Positions 26,543 through 36,249 of a DNA stretch of 64,000 bases are shown here, in pieces. The notes under the pieces were generated by a model. That model did not search any database and was not told where the DNA came from. It was given only the letters and a program-made list of their open reading frames with translations. Source of the stretch: CAVQBP01 sp964448105. Lineage in GTDB: Bacteria > Bacteroidota > Ignavibacteria > Ignavibacteriales > Ignavibacteriaceae. Each line of letters starts with the position of its first letter. Within the stretch, counting starts at the first letter, position 1. The position numbers and the translations under genes are program-made. The DNA is taken from positions 1-64,000 of the forward strand of contig CAYUVK010000002.1 of NCBI GenBank assembly GCA_964448105.1, written 5' to 3'.

Positions 26543-28069
26543 TTAAATAACATCCCAGGACCATCCGTCTTTTTTTAACATTTCCTTTGTTTCATTAGGT
26601 CCCCATGTACCGGATTTATAGTTTGGAAATTTATTCCATGGTTTTGCTTCCCAATTTTCAATTATTGGATCTATAATAGACCAAGCTTTATAAATCCAAT
26701 CTGCTCTTGGAAAAAGAGTTTGATCACCTTTCATGGCATCAAACAAGAGCCACTGATAGGCACTAGGCGGCTCATCAATGCCGAATGCTGTTGCATATTC
26801 AAAGTTTAGATCAACGTGTTTTAACTTTAGCTCGGCTCCAGGTTGTTTTGCAGTAAATGTATAAATAATTCCTTCATTGGGCTGTAATCTAAAACTAAGC
26901 GAATTATGTTTTTTATCTGCTTCATGTTCTTTTGGAAACATTAAATGGGGAGTAGGTTTAAATCGAATTGAAATCTCAGTTAATTTTTGTGCCATTCTTT
27001 TCCCGGTTCTGAGATAAAAAGGAACCCCTGCCCAGCGCCAATTATCTAAATGAACTCTAAGTGCAGCAAAAGTGGGTATTGTTGATTCCTTAACCACATT
27101 TTCTTCATCGTGATAAGAACGTACTTTTGTACCATTAATCTGTCCGAAATCATATTGTCCAAGTACGACATCTTTTTTTAGATCAATTTTACAAACTGAT
27201 TCCAAAACCTGGATTGTTTCGGTTCGAAGAGAATGAGAATCATAATTTACAGGAGGTTCGATTGCAATCATGCACAAAAGCTGCAGTAAATGATTTTGCA
27301 CCATATCTCTAACTACACCTGTCTTTTCATAAAAATTGCCCCTGGTTTCAATTCCTAAAGTTTCTGCAACTGTTATTTGAACATAATCTATGTAGTTTCT
27401 ATTCCATATCGGTTCGAAACCGGGATTTGCAAAACGGAAGACAAGCATGTTTTGGACAGTTTCTTTACCGAGAAAATGATCGACTCTAAATATTTGTTCC
27501 TCTTTAAACACTTCTAATATTTCAGCATCAAGTTCTCTTGCAGATTTTTCGTCGTGCCCGAAAGGTTTTTCAATAATAACCCTTCGCCAGCCTGTTTCGC
27601 TTTTTGATAGTCCTGAAGTAGATAGTCTTTTGATTATAACATTATAAAATGCAGGAGGGGTTGAAAGATGAAAGAAAACATTATCTTCAATACTTAGATC
27701 CTTTTGAAGTTTTTTAATTTTTGCATGTAGATTATTGTAAGAAGTATCCGCTTCATCTTTAAAGTCTCCTTGAACATAAAAGAGGTTCTTCGCAAATTTA
27801 CTCCATTTTTCTTCTTTGCATCCATCCGATTTTTTTAAAGCCTCATACATCTCATCCCGGAATTTAACATCGCTGTAATCTCTTCTTGCAAATCCTATAA
27901 TTGCAAAATTCTTAGGCATTAGCCCCGAACAGTAAAGACTGAAAAGTGAAGGAACTAATTCGCGATGAGCCAGATCTCCGGAAGCGCCAAAGATTACCAC
28001 GATACATGGCCGCGGCGGTTCCGGTTTTAACATACCTTTTTCGGAAACCTTTACATTTTTATTTTCCAT
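26543..28069 (-). CDS. zwf: Glucose-6-phosphate 1-dehydrogenase
   Basis: Oxidises glucose 6-phosphate to 6-phosphogluconolactone with reduction of NADP, the entry step of the oxidative pentose phosphate pathway. 508 residues show the nucleotide loop FGASGDLAHRELVPSLF, EKPFGHD, the active-site signature RVDHFLGKETVQNM with its catalytic His partner region, and FYLRTGKRM. AAGGAGG precedes the ATG at 28069, which lies inside the end of gnd (11-base overlap), so the two are translationally linked. No lactonase gene (pgl) is present between them. Confidence 0.97.
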   Translation of the reverse strand: MENKNVKVSEKGMLKPEPPRPCIVVIFGASGDLAHRELVPSLFSLYCSGLMPKNFAIIGFARRDYSDVKFRDEMYEALKKSDGCKEEKWSKFAKNLFYVQGDFKDEADTSYNNLHAKIKKLQKDLSIEDNVFFHLSTPPAFYNVIIKRLSTSGLSKSETGWRRVIIEKPFGHDEKSARELDAEILEVFKEEQIFRVDHFLGKETVQNMLVFRFANPGFEPIWNRNYIDYVQITVAETLGIETRGNFYEKTGVVRDMVQNHLLQLLCMIAIEPPVNYDSHSLRTETIQVLESVCKIDLKKDVVLGQYDFGQINGTKVRSYHDEENVVKESTIPTFAALRVHLDNWRWAGVPFYLRTGKRMAQKLTEISIRFKPTPHLMFPKEHEADKKHNSLSFRLQPNEGIIYTFTAKQPGAELKLKHVDLNFEYATAFGIDEPPSAYQWLLFDAMKGDQTLFPRADWIYKAWSIIDPIIENWEAKPWNKFPNYKSGTWGPNETKEMLKKDGWSWDVI

Positions 28070-28973
28070 GAACTAATTCCTCCTTCATTGCATGACCACC
28101 AAATTGATTACGTAATGCTGCTATCACTTTATCGGAAAATGGTTCATCTAATCTTGATGCAAATCTTTTATAAAGAGACATGGTAATTGTAGGAACGGGG
28201 ACAGCATTTTCAACAGCGTAGTCGGTAGTCCATCTTGCAGTACCTGAATCATCAACAAAAGGAGCAATTTTTTCTAAATCATTTTTTTCCTCTTTGAAGG
28301 CTTTTGCTGCTAATTCCATAAGCCAGCTTCTTACAACAGAACCATTGTTCCAGAGGCTTGCAACCTGCTGAAGGTTTATATTAAAATCTGATCTGTACAT
28401 ACATTCAAAAGCTTCTCCCATACCTTCAAGCATAACGTATTCCAAAGCATTGTGGATCATTTTTACAAAGTGACCGGCTCCGTTTTTACCAACTAAAGCA
28501 TAGCCATTTTCTGGAGCAAGTGTTTTAAAAATTGGTTCCATTCTTTTATAATCCGCTTCCTGTCCGCCAATCATTAAGTTATATCCGATTTTCAATCCCC
28601 AGATACCACCGCTTACGCCGCAGTCAATAAACTTAATTCCTTTTTGATGACACCGCTCAGCATTTTTCATTGAACCTTTATAATTAGAATTACCACCGTC
28701 GACTATGAGGTCATTCTTATCAAGTAATTCTATTAATTTTGAAATTGTTTTTTCTGTGGGTTCACCATGCGGAACCATAACCCAAACATTCCTGGGGGGA
28801 GATAGTTTTTTAACTAAATCTTCAATTGATTCAGCACCTTCACCTCCATCAACCACGGCCTGGTTTACGTTATCTTTATTAAGGTCAAAAGCTACAATTT
28901 CGTGTCTGTTATTTATTAATCGTTTCACCATATTTCCCCCCATTTTTCCGAGCCCAATTAATCCTAATTTCAT
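28059..28973 (-). CDS. gnd: 6-phosphogluconate dehydrogenase (decarboxylating), short type
   Basis: About 304 residues. Converts 6-phosphogluconate to ribulose 5-phosphate and CO2. The N-terminal GLIGLGKMGGNM dinucleotide loop, the substrate motif DGGNSNYKGSMKN, the GVSGG signature and the catalytic Lys in GHFVKMIHNALEY are present. It is the short, YqeC-like form, about 170 residues shorter than E. coli Gnd, and ends in the FGGHA segment typical of this form. A longer frame to 29048 begins with 25 unrelated residues; AAGGAG seven bases before the ATG at 28973 fixes the start. It overlaps zwf by 11 bases. Confidence 0.94.
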   Translation of the reverse strand: MKLGLIGLGKMGGNMVKRLINNRHEIVAFDLNKDNVNQAVVDGGEGAESIEDLVKKLSPPRNVWVMVPHGEPTEKTISKLIELLDKNDLIVDGGNSNYKGSMKNAERCHQKGIKFIDCGVSGGIWGLKIGYNLMIGGQEADYKRMEPIFKTLAPENGYALVGKNGAGHFVKMIHNALEYVMLEGMGEAFECMYRSDFNINLQQVASLWNNGSVVRSWLMELAAKAFKEEKNDLEKIAPFVDDSGTARWTTDYAVENAVPVPTITMSLYKRFASRLDEPFSDKVIAALRNQFGGHAMKEELVHGK

Positions 28974-29066
28974 TTTCAACTCCTTAAAATATTTTATTCT
29001 GTACATAAAATGGGAATAATTTTCTAGATAAAAAACAACTTGGATCAAATGCGAACAAAACTTGAA

Positions 29067-29687
29067 TTATTTGCCGTTAAAGGTTATGTTTTTTTTAATC
29101 AGTAGATTCTTCAAACTTTCTACATCAGTTAAATGGATGGTTTGAATTTCTTGTTTATCGGCTTCTTCAATGTTTTCAATTCGATCATCTATGAAAAGAC
29201 ACTCTTGGGGTTTTTTATGAAGTACATTGAGTGCGATCTTATAAATTTGTGGTTCAGGCTTCCTGGTATTCAGGAAGCCCGAACTAAAAAATGCTATAAA
29301 ATATTTATAAAGCTTGAATTGATTTATCCTGAAAAGATTTAACTCGTACGATTCATTATTTATAGTTGCCAACAAATATTTCTTATCTCTGGAGAGCTCT
29401 TCAAGAATTTGAAGAGTACTTTTATATGATTTTGTTCTACTCTTAATAAAATTTATGAAATCGTCAGTATTAAAATTTCTCTTTTTATAAAAAATTACTT
29501 CATTAATATATTTAATTAAAGAGACATTACCCTTTTCGAAATCGGGAAAAATTTTATTATGTCTCTGTTCTACTTCATCATAATTTAGTTTGAAATATTC
29601 AGTTCCTTCTCTACGGCTATTTTCATCCCACCCGTTTGTTAAAACAACTCCACCTAAATCGAATAACAAGGTAGTTATATTACTCAC
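29067..29687 (-). CDS. HAD-superfamily (IA type) hydrolase
   Basis: 206 residues with the four HAD motifs: LLFDLGGVVLTNGWDE (motif I, with Gly replacing the usual second Asp position before V), a Thr-containing motif II region LLATINNES, Lys in NTRKPEPQIYKIAL (motif III) and LFIDDRIENIEEA (motif IV). The cap is small and helical. The substrate is probably a phosphorylated sugar or similar metabolite given its place between tal-pgi and gnd, but it cannot be named. It begins with GTG and overlaps the end of tal-pgi by eight bases, so the two are co-translated. Confidence 0.87.
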   Translation of the reverse strand: MSNITTLLFDLGGVVLTNGWDENSRREGTEYFKLNYDEVEQRHNKIFPDFEKGNVSLIKYINEVIFYKKRNFNTDDFINFIKSRTKSYKSTLQILEELSRDKKYLLATINNESYELNLFRINQFKLYKYFIAFFSSGFLNTRKPEPQIYKIALNVLHKKPQECLFIDDRIENIEEADKQEIQTIHLTDVESLKNLLIKKNITFNGK

Positions 29688-32526
29688 TCTTCAAGCTCGA
29701 TTCCAATTTCTTTAATGATTGTTCAACATTTTTTCCAAGATGTATTCTTATTACCCTGCGGTTTTTACTATTCAGAGATTTAAAATCTCCTAATGCCTGG
29801 GCTTTCTGCAGAGTTGCAAACCCATACTCACTTCCCGGAATTTCAAGCTCTTGTTCTGCATCATAGGTGAATAATATGAAGACTCCTGCATTAGGTCCGC
29901 CCTTATGCAATTGTCCTGTTGAATGCATATATCTTGGACCATAACCTAAAGTTGTAGCAACTTTCAGTTTGTCTCTTAATTTTGTTCTTATTGATTGCAG
30001 AGTTTTTTCTCTTTCGGGAGTTTGAAGAAAATATGCAAGCATTGCAATATAATCCGGAGATTTTGCCAGCTTAACAAACGCATTCAAGAATCCTTTTAGT
30101 GATTTTCTATGACCCTCAAACATCCAATCGGCAGATTCATTACAGTATACTGTAATCCCGCCATCTTGAATAACAGGTTCTCCTTCTCTGAAAGACCCTT
30201 TATCTTTCCATTCCTTCAGTAAATCCTTGCTATTCTTTTTACTCTCTGCAACATTCGGTTCATCAAAAGGATTTACACCAATTAATCGGCCTGCAGTAGC
30301 AGTGGCTAATTCCCACCTAAAAAATTCTGCTCCAAGAGCCAGTTTATTTTTTAATTCAATTCTTGCTACAGAATGTCCGGCTCTTTCCAATCCTTTTAAT
30401 TTTTTCTCGTTTTTCTCATTATCATCATCTGATGTATATAAGTAAACAAAAACTCTATCATTGCTATAAACATCAGGTTTTGAAATCTCTTCACCTTCAA
30501 CAGGAAGCAGACCTTTTCCTTCTTTGCCTGTGCTTTCTGCTATTAACTGCTCTACCCAGTAGCCAAATGCACTAACCGATTTGGATAAAACAAAAGTAAT
30601 TTTATCTCTTCCTTGTTTTTGATTTATACCGAGAAATGTACCCAGGCTTATTGAAGGATTAACTGTTGATGGAATAAAAGCACCGCTGCTTATTTCAATT
30701 TGGCGTGCATTGTGAAGAATTTTTTTAATATCAATTCCAATAAGAGACATCGGAACAAGACCAAAATAAGAAAGGGCGGAATATCTTCCACCATAATCTT
30801 CAGGATTAGTAAAGAATTTTCTAAAGCTTTTGTCTTTTGCTTCTTTTTCCAGGGAAGTTCCCGCATCGGTAATTGCAATAAAATTATTACCAGGCTTATT
30901 AATACCTTTACTTTGAACAACATCATAAAAATATTTATAGAAGCTCAACGTTTCTGTTGTAGTTCCGGATTTGCTTGCGACAATGAACAGTGTTTTTGTT
31001 ACATCGATATTTGACTCAACATTTTTTACTGCAGCCGGGTCAGTATTATCGAGCATAATTAATTGTGGAAATCCAGGTTTAGAACCAAACGTTTCCCTGG
31101 CGACTTCCGGGCAGAGGCTGCTTCCTCCCATCCCTAAAAGAACCACATGTTTAAACTTTTCATCTTTAATTTCCTTAGCAAAATTTTCTATTTCATCAGC
31201 TCTACCGATAAAATCATTTATACTGAGCCAGCCTAGCCGGTTTCTTATTACTTTTACGGCAGATTCATCCGATTTCCATAAATAAGGATCTTTAGCAAAT
31301 AATCTTCTCGTAAATTGTTTTTCATCTAAAGATTTTAAAGCCTCTTTTACCTGCGATTCGGATTTACCGTAGAATATTTTTTGATCGCCTGTTTTATCTC
31401 CAAGAATTTCTTTTCTTTTCTTGGCAAGAGTAACCATTAAATTATCAAAAGGATCAATAAATTTTTGAATACCTTCATTAACCAATTGATCTGTAACAAA
31501 ATCAATATCTATTCCGATTTTCTTTAAATCTTCAAAAACTTTGTTAGTTTCATCAACTCCTTTTTCAACAGCATCCGGTACGATTTTACCATGATCAGCA
31601 AAAGCCGATATAGTCACTTCCGGCATAGTATTAACCGTATCTTTACCAATTAATGGTTCCACATATTTAATATCATTATAAAGAGGATCTTTTGTACTGG
31701 TGCTTGCCCAAAGCGGTCTTTGAACTTTTGCCCCGTTATCAACAAGCTTTTGCCATCTTTCACTTGAAAATATTCTTTTAAAGCTTTGATATGCTAACTT
31801 TGCACTGGCAACTGCAGCTTTGCCGAGTAAATGTTCCGGGCGGGGAGCATTACCGGTACTCTTTTCAGGAATTATAAGATGACCTAAAAGTTGATCGGTT
31901 AAAACATCGATACGGCTTAGGAAAAAACTCGCTACTGAAGCAACATTATCAACAGATTTACCTTCTGCCAATCTACGTTCAAGGGCTTTAATGTAAGCAT
32001 ATGCAACAGCTTCATAACTTGCTATTGAAAATAGAAGTGTAACGTTTATATTAATTCCTTCGTAAAGCATCTGCTCAATCGCAGGTACGCCTTCCTTTGT
32101 TCCCGGGATTTTGATAAGACAATTTGGTCTATCAACTGCTTTATACAATCTCCGTGCATCCTTCATTGTTCCTTCAGTATCATGTGCAAGGTAAGGAGAA
32201 ACTTCAAGACTGATATAACCGTCAAGTCCATTTGATTCATCAAAAACCTGTCTTAAAATATCGCAGGCATCCTGGACATCCTTTACAGTCAATCCATCAT
32301 AAATTTCACTAATTGTTTTTCTCTCATTAACTAATTTTTTAATTTGCTGATCATAATCATCACCGCTTGATATTGCTTTGTTAAAAATTGCAGGGTTAGA
32401 AGTGTTCCCTCTTAAGCCTTCTTTTGTAACTCTTCTTTTTAATTCACCGCTTTTGATCATTTTACGCGTAAGATTATCTAACCAATAGCTCTGACCGTAA
32501 TCGATTAGTTTTAAAAGTGCACTCAT
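29680..32526 (-). CDS. Bifunctional transaldolase / glucose-6-phosphate isomerase
   Basis: 948 residues. The N-terminal part (about 1-365) is a transaldolase, with the Schiff-base Lys139 in NCLIKIPGT and TSNPAIF near the front. The C-terminal part (about 385-948) is a glucose-6-phosphate isomerase: GMGGSSLCPEVARE, the SIS-type VASKSGTTTETL loop and a late GFATLQKAQALGD segment. The fusion joins the step that exchanges carbon between sugar phosphates with the one that returns fructose 6-phosphate to glucose 6-phosphate, so carbon can cycle through zwf and gnd encoded just downstream. Such fusions are known in some bacteria. It starts 100 bases downstream of transketolase. Confidence 0.95.
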   Translation of the reverse strand: MSALLKLIDYGQSYWLDNLTRKMIKSGELKRRVTKEGLRGNTSNPAIFNKAISSGDDYDQQIKKLVNERKTISEIYDGLTVKDVQDACDILRQVFDESNGLDGYISLEVSPYLAHDTEGTMKDARRLYKAVDRPNCLIKIPGTKEGVPAIEQMLYEGININVTLLFSIASYEAVAYAYIKALERRLAEGKSVDNVASVASFFLSRIDVLTDQLLGHLIIPEKSTGNAPRPEHLLGKAAVASAKLAYQSFKRIFSSERWQKLVDNGAKVQRPLWASTSTKDPLYNDIKYVEPLIGKDTVNTMPEVTISAFADHGKIVPDAVEKGVDETNKVFEDLKKIGIDIDFVTDQLVNEGIQKFIDPFDNLMVTLAKKRKEILGDKTGDQKIFYGKSESQVKEALKSLDEKQFTRRLFAKDPYLWKSDESAVKVIRNRLGWLSINDFIGRADEIENFAKEIKDEKFKHVVLLGMGGSSLCPEVARETFGSKPGFPQLIMLDNTDPAAVKNVESNIDVTKTLFIVASKSGTTTETLSFYKYFYDVVQSKGINKPGNNFIAITDAGTSLEKEAKDKSFRKFFTNPEDYGGRYSALSYFGLVPMSLIGIDIKKILHNARQIEISSGAFIPSTVNPSISLGTFLGINQKQGRDKITFVLSKSVSAFGYWVEQLIAESTGKEGKGLLPVEGEEISKPDVYSNDRVFVYLYTSDDDNEKNEKKLKGLERAGHSVARIELKNKLALGAEFFRWELATATAGRLIGVNPFDEPNVAESKKNSKDLLKEWKDKGSFREGEPVIQDGGITVYCNESADWMFEGHRKSLKGFLNAFVKLAKSPDYIAMLAYFLQTPEREKTLQSIRTKLRDKLKVATTLGYGPRYMHSTGQLHKGGPNAGVFILFTYDAEQELEIPGSEYGFATLQKAQALGDFKSLNSKNRRVIRIHLGKNVEQSLKKLESSLKSE

Positions 32527-32626
32527 TTTGAAATTTCTCCTTTTAATGAATTTTCTTTTGAAAGAAGTTTAACCTCACCCGACAATGTGAGTTTTAATAA
32601 AAATTAATACCTAAATACTAACTGAA

Positions 32627-34678
32627 CTATACTTCAACTTTGCTGTTAACCTTACTTAATAATTCCTCGGACTTTTTAATAATATTTTCAACTGTAATTC
32701 CATAATGCTTGTAAATCTCTTTATATGGAGCGCTAGCGCCAAAAGTTGTTATACCGATTACATTACCAGAATCACCAACCCATTCATGCCATCCGAAAGG
32801 TGAAGCTGCTTCAATAGCAAGCCTGGCTTTGACATCTGCAGGTAAAACTTCATCTTTATATTCATCAGATTGTTCTTTAAATAATTCCCAGCTCGGCATA
32901 CTTACAACCCTGGCATTTATATTTTTCTGTTGGAGTTTTTCCTGAGCTTCAAGAATTAGATGAACTTCAGAACCTGTTGAGATTAAGATTACATCAGGTT
33001 TATCGGCTTTCTCTTTTGATAAAATATATGCACCCTTCAGAACTCCTTCTGCCGATGCAAATTTATTTTGATCAAAAATTGGTAAATTCTGACGTGAAAG
33101 AACTAACATCGTAGGGCCTTTAGTCCTGGTAATAGCAGCTTTCCATGCATAAACCGTTTCATTGGCATCTGCAGGACGAATAACACATAAATGTGGCATT
33201 GCTCTTAATGAAGCCAAATGCTCGATCGGCTGATGAGTTGGACCATCTTCTCCCAAACCAATAGAATCATGAGTCATAACATAAATAATTGGAATTTCCA
33301 TTAAAGAAGCTAATCTAATTGCAGGTCGTGCATAGTCGGTAAAAACAAAGAAAGTAGAAACGAAAGGTCTTACACCTCCATGCAGGTACATGCCATTGCT
33401 AATACCACACATTCCAAGTTCTCTAATTCCAAATGTAAAATTACGGTTTTCATAATTTCCCTTTTCGAAATAATCCGAATTGCTTAAAAGTGTTTTTGTT
33501 GACGGAGAAAGATCTGCACTTCCACCGATCAACCAGGGTAAATGTTCTGCAATGCTATTTAGAACTTTTCCGCCAGCAGATCTTGTGGCTATTGGTTTAT
33601 TCGAAGCCTGAAAAACAGGGACACCATTATCCCAATTTGCAGGTACTTCAAGTTTCAATGTACTCTCAAATTTTTTTGCAAGTTCTGGATTATCTTTTTT
33701 GTATTTTTTATATTTTTCATTCCATTCAGCTTCAACTTTTTCACCCTTATCTATTACTTTATGCATATGGTTTAATACATCATCAGGTACGTAAAATGTT
33801 TTATCTTCCGGCCAACCGTAAAACTTTTTCGTAAGTTTAACTTCTTCTTCTCCAAGAGGAGAACCATGAGCTTCAGCTGTATCATGCATATTTGGTGAAC
33901 CGTAAGCAATATGAGATCTAATAATAATTAGTGACGGCTTATCTTTTTCTTTTTTTGCATTATCAATTGCCTCGGATAAAGCTTTAACATCGTTAGCTTT
34001 TTCACCTATATTCTGAACATGCCAGTTATAACCTTCAAATCTTTTTTTAACGTTATCTGAATATGCAAGCTCTGTTTTCCCTTCAATACTTATATGGTTA
34101 TCATCATACAAATAGATTAATTTCCCAAGCCCCAAGTGTCCTGCAAGTGAAGCAGATTCATGAGAAGCACCTTCCATCAAATCGCCGTCACTGCAAAAAA
34201 CATAAGTATAATGATCAATGATTTTGTGACCCTTTACATTAAAAAGAGAAGCCAGATGTCTTTCTGCAATACCCATCCCGACACCATTCATAAATCCTTG
34301 CCCTAACGGACCGGTAGTCGTTTCAACTCCAGGTGTTCTATTATTTTCAGGATGTCCCGGGGTTTTGCTGTTCCATTGACGGAAATTTTTTAAATCTTCC
34401 AGCGAGATATCATATCCCGTTAGGTAAAGAATCGAATAAAGAAGCATTGATGCATGGCCATTTGACAAGATAAATCTATCACGGTTAAACCACTTCGGAT
34501 TTTTCGGATTAAATTTCATGTGCTTCATAAATACGGTATAAACAGCAGGTGCAAGAGCCATTGGTGCACCCGGATGACCGGAATTTGCTTTCTGCACTGC
34601 ATCCATTGACAATGTTCGAATAGTATTAATTGCAAGTTCCTCTATAGAATTTTTTTTCTTTTTATTCTTTTCCTTCAT
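32627..34678 (-). CDS. tkt: Transketolase
   Basis: 683 residues, thiamine diphosphate-dependent transfer of two-carbon units between sugar phosphates. The signature GHPGAPMALAP, the TPP-binding region GDGDLMEGASHESASLAGHLGL followed by YDDNHISIEG, and the second domain DSIGLGEDGPTHQPIEHLA are intact. The N-terminal tail is unusually lysine-rich (MKEKNKKKKN). AAAGGAA precedes the ATG. It is the first gene of the carbohydrate block running leftward to 24966. An 8-bp hairpin (34698-34720) sits in the leader, just upstream of the ribosome-binding site. Confidence 0.96.
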   Translation of the reverse strand: MKEKNKKKKNSIEELAINTIRTLSMDAVQKANSGHPGAPMALAPAVYTVFMKHMKFNPKNPKWFNRDRFILSNGHASMLLYSILYLTGYDISLEDLKNFRQWNSKTPGHPENNRTPGVETTTGPLGQGFMNGVGMGIAERHLASLFNVKGHKIIDHYTYVFCSDGDLMEGASHESASLAGHLGLGKLIYLYDDNHISIEGKTELAYSDNVKKRFEGYNWHVQNIGEKANDVKALSEAIDNAKKEKDKPSLIIIRSHIAYGSPNMHDTAEAHGSPLGEEEVKLTKKFYGWPEDKTFYVPDDVLNHMHKVIDKGEKVEAEWNEKYKKYKKDNPELAKKFESTLKLEVPANWDNGVPVFQASNKPIATRSAGGKVLNSIAEHLPWLIGGSADLSPSTKTLLSNSDYFEKGNYENRNFTFGIRELGMCGISNGMYLHGGVRPFVSTFFVFTDYARPAIRLASLMEIPIIYVMTHDSIGLGEDGPTHQPIEHLASLRAMPHLCVIRPADANETVYAWKAAITRTKGPTMLVLSRQNLPIFDQNKFASAEGVLKGAYILSKEKADKPDVILISTGSEVHLILEAQEKLQQKNINARVVSMPSWELFKEQSDEYKDEVLPADVKARLAIEAASPFGWHEWVGDSGNVIGITTFGASAPYKEIYKHYGITVENIIKKSEELLSKVNSKVEV

Positions 34679-34697
34679 TAGAAAATTCCTTTCTATA

Positions 34698-34720
34698 AAA
34701 AATTCCCCGTGAGAATTTTT
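34698..34720 (-). promoter_or_regulatory. Leader hairpin upstream of tkt
   Basis: On the minus strand AAAAATTC-TCACGGG-GAATTTTT is a perfect 8-bp stem with a seven-base loop between the candidate promoter and the tkt ribosome-binding site. It may stabilise the transcript or affect translation; no known riboswitch pattern is seen. Confidence 0.35.
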
Positions 34721-34725
34721 CTATC

Positions 34726-34753
34726 ATTTTAAAATTACTTATGTAAAAGTCAA
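34726..34753 (-). promoter_or_regulatory. Candidate promoter for the tkt operon
   Basis: TTGACT and TAAAAT separated by 16 bases on the minus strand, about 50 bases upstream of the tkt start. Consensus similarity only. Confidence 0.3.
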
Positions 34754-34907
34754 AGGGTTGTAATTTATATCAATAAATAGGGAATCAGTTCACTTTCTTC
34801 CCAAAATTGATTATGCAAATTTAAGAAATATTTAATTGTGATTAAATAAATATATCCTCTAAGTGGAAATTTTGAAATGATTTATAAAGATTATTATTGA
34901 ATAATTT

Positions 34908-35528
34908 TTATATCAAAATAATGTTTTTAAACGATTTTAATATATTCCCGTTATACAAGAATGAAACCTGCCTAAGTGTTAAAGCCTGGTCAAACTCAGT
35001 CTGTGCAGATATTCCATCAGCAGGAATTACAATATTATACCATCTTAGTCCTGCAGAGCCTGCAGTATGAGCAACACAAATGTTTGCCACCGTACCGGCA
35101 ATTACTAAATTTTCTATATCCCACAATCTTAAATAATGTTCGAGCGATGTTCCATAGAATCCATCATACCTGTTTTTTTGAATAACCATATCATCTTTTG
35201 CAGGTTTTAATTCATCAATTATTTGCCATCCCCATGAATCTATTCTGCAATGTTCCGGCCATATTTCCCATTCCTTATCTCCATCAAAGTGAGTATCCTG
35301 TGTATATATAACATGAGAATTTACCTTTCCAAATGAATCAATTAAATGTTTAATATTGGATATGGTATCCAATGCCGCAGGAACGACTAAGCTGCCCCCT
35401 TCTTTAATAAAATCGTTTTGCATATCAACAATAATCAAAGCAGTTTCAGCCGCAGGCAGTTTGATTTCTTCTTTATATTTTAATTCCGGTACTTCAACTT
35501 TATTACCAGGAATAAAATTAAAACTCAT
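34908..35528 (-). CDS. Isochorismatase-like cysteine hydrolase
   Basis: 206 residues of the cysteine hydrolase (nicotinamidase/isochorismatase) fold. The catalytic Asp is in ALIIVDMQNDF, Lys in DDMVIQKNRYDGFYG and Cys in IAGTVANICVAHTAG. A metal-binding His of the nicotinamidase type may be in TQDTHFDGDKEWEIWPEHC, and the WPEHC motif is typical of nicotinamidases. So deamidation of nicotinamide is a reasonable suggestion but not certain. AGGAGA precedes the ATG. It is a single gene between tkt and the ribosome-hibernation fusion, with 97 bases or more on each side. Confidence 0.8.
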   Translation of the reverse strand: MSFNFIPGNKVEVPELKYKEEIKLPAAETALIIVDMQNDFIKEGGSLVVPAALDTISNIKHLIDSFGKVNSHVIYTQDTHFDGDKEWEIWPEHCRIDSWGWQIIDELKPAKDDMVIQKNRYDGFYGTSLEHYLRLWDIENLVIAGTVANICVAHTAGSAGLRWYNIVIPADGISAQTEFDQALTLRQVSFLYNGNILKSFKNIILI

Positions 35529-35625
35529 AAAAAATCTCCTGATGTTTATTATTCTATTTTAAAGATATCATAACCTATCTTCAACAAAATAAAACAGAAC
35601 ATAAAATTAAGATTAATAAATTAAT

Positions 35626-36201
35626 TCAATTATTAAGAGTAGACGGATTTTTAACTATTTGAACAGTGCTTGCCTGTGGACCTTTAATACCCTGTTCTTC
35701 AAAAAATCTTACTCCGGTTCCGGTTTTTAATTTTTTAAATTCATCATGCAAGACACTGTTTTTATGAAAATATATTTCTCTACCGTTAACAGTTTTTATG
35801 AAACCATATCCTTCTTCAGGATACAATTTCGATACGATTGCAATTGTATGCTGTGCAGGATGAGTTTTTGTCTCTTTTCTTTGGATTTCACATAACTCTT
35901 GAACTTTTCTTCGTGCTGCCTCGAATGAATCCCTTACAATTGAATAAAGTGAATCATTCTTATTTCTATTTCCAGGTTCTCTTTTAATAACAACTTCATG
36001 ACCCGGAGGTATTCTTAAATCAATTCTTACCCTGAAAGATGAACCATAGTTCAAATATTTCTGCGGTCTTTCTATAGCAATATGGCAGCTTGTAATATGA
36101 TCGCATACTTTCTCAAGTTTGTTTGTTTTTTCTTTTATCAGGCTTTCCAATTTTTCAGTTTTATTTATATCGCGATAGGATATTTCTAACGGTATTTGCA
36201 T
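35626..36201 (-). CDS. Ribosome hibernation factor (HPF/RaiA) fused to cold-shock domain
   Basis: About 191 residues. Residues 1-105 match the HPF/RaiA fold, which binds the 30S decoding centre in stationary phase (LEISYRDINKTEKLESLIKE at the front, IAIERPQ and FRVRIDLRIPPGHEV strands). Residues about 118-185 form a cold-shock/OB domain with the RNA-binding motifs EEGYGFIKT and EIYFHKNSV. The frame can be read up to 36213 from a TTG, but GAGGTC five bases before the ATG at 36201 supports the shorter form. The fusion places a nucleic-acid-binding OB domain on a ribosome-silencing factor. Confidence 0.88.
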   Translation of the reverse strand: MQIPLEISYRDINKTEKLESLIKEKTNKLEKVCDHITSCHIAIERPQKYLNYGSSFRVRIDLRIPPGHEVVIKREPGNRNKNDSLYSIVRDSFEAARRKVQELCEIQRKETKTHPAQHTIAIVSKLYPEEGYGFIKTVNGREIYFHKNSVLHDEFKKLKTGTGVRFFEEQGIKGPQASTVQIVKNPSTLNN

Positions 36202-36249
36202 AATTGACCTCAATAATATCTATATTTCAAATTGAAGCGATAATCCATA

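Noticed and set aside
28974..29048. Longer N terminus of gnd
   Set aside because: Residues do not match the dehydrogenase family, and AAGGAG at the ATG of 28973 fixes the start.
30690..31285. Several 70-104 residue frames over the tal-pgi fusion
   Set aside because: All lie inside the conserved isomerase coding sequence in other frames and have no family character.
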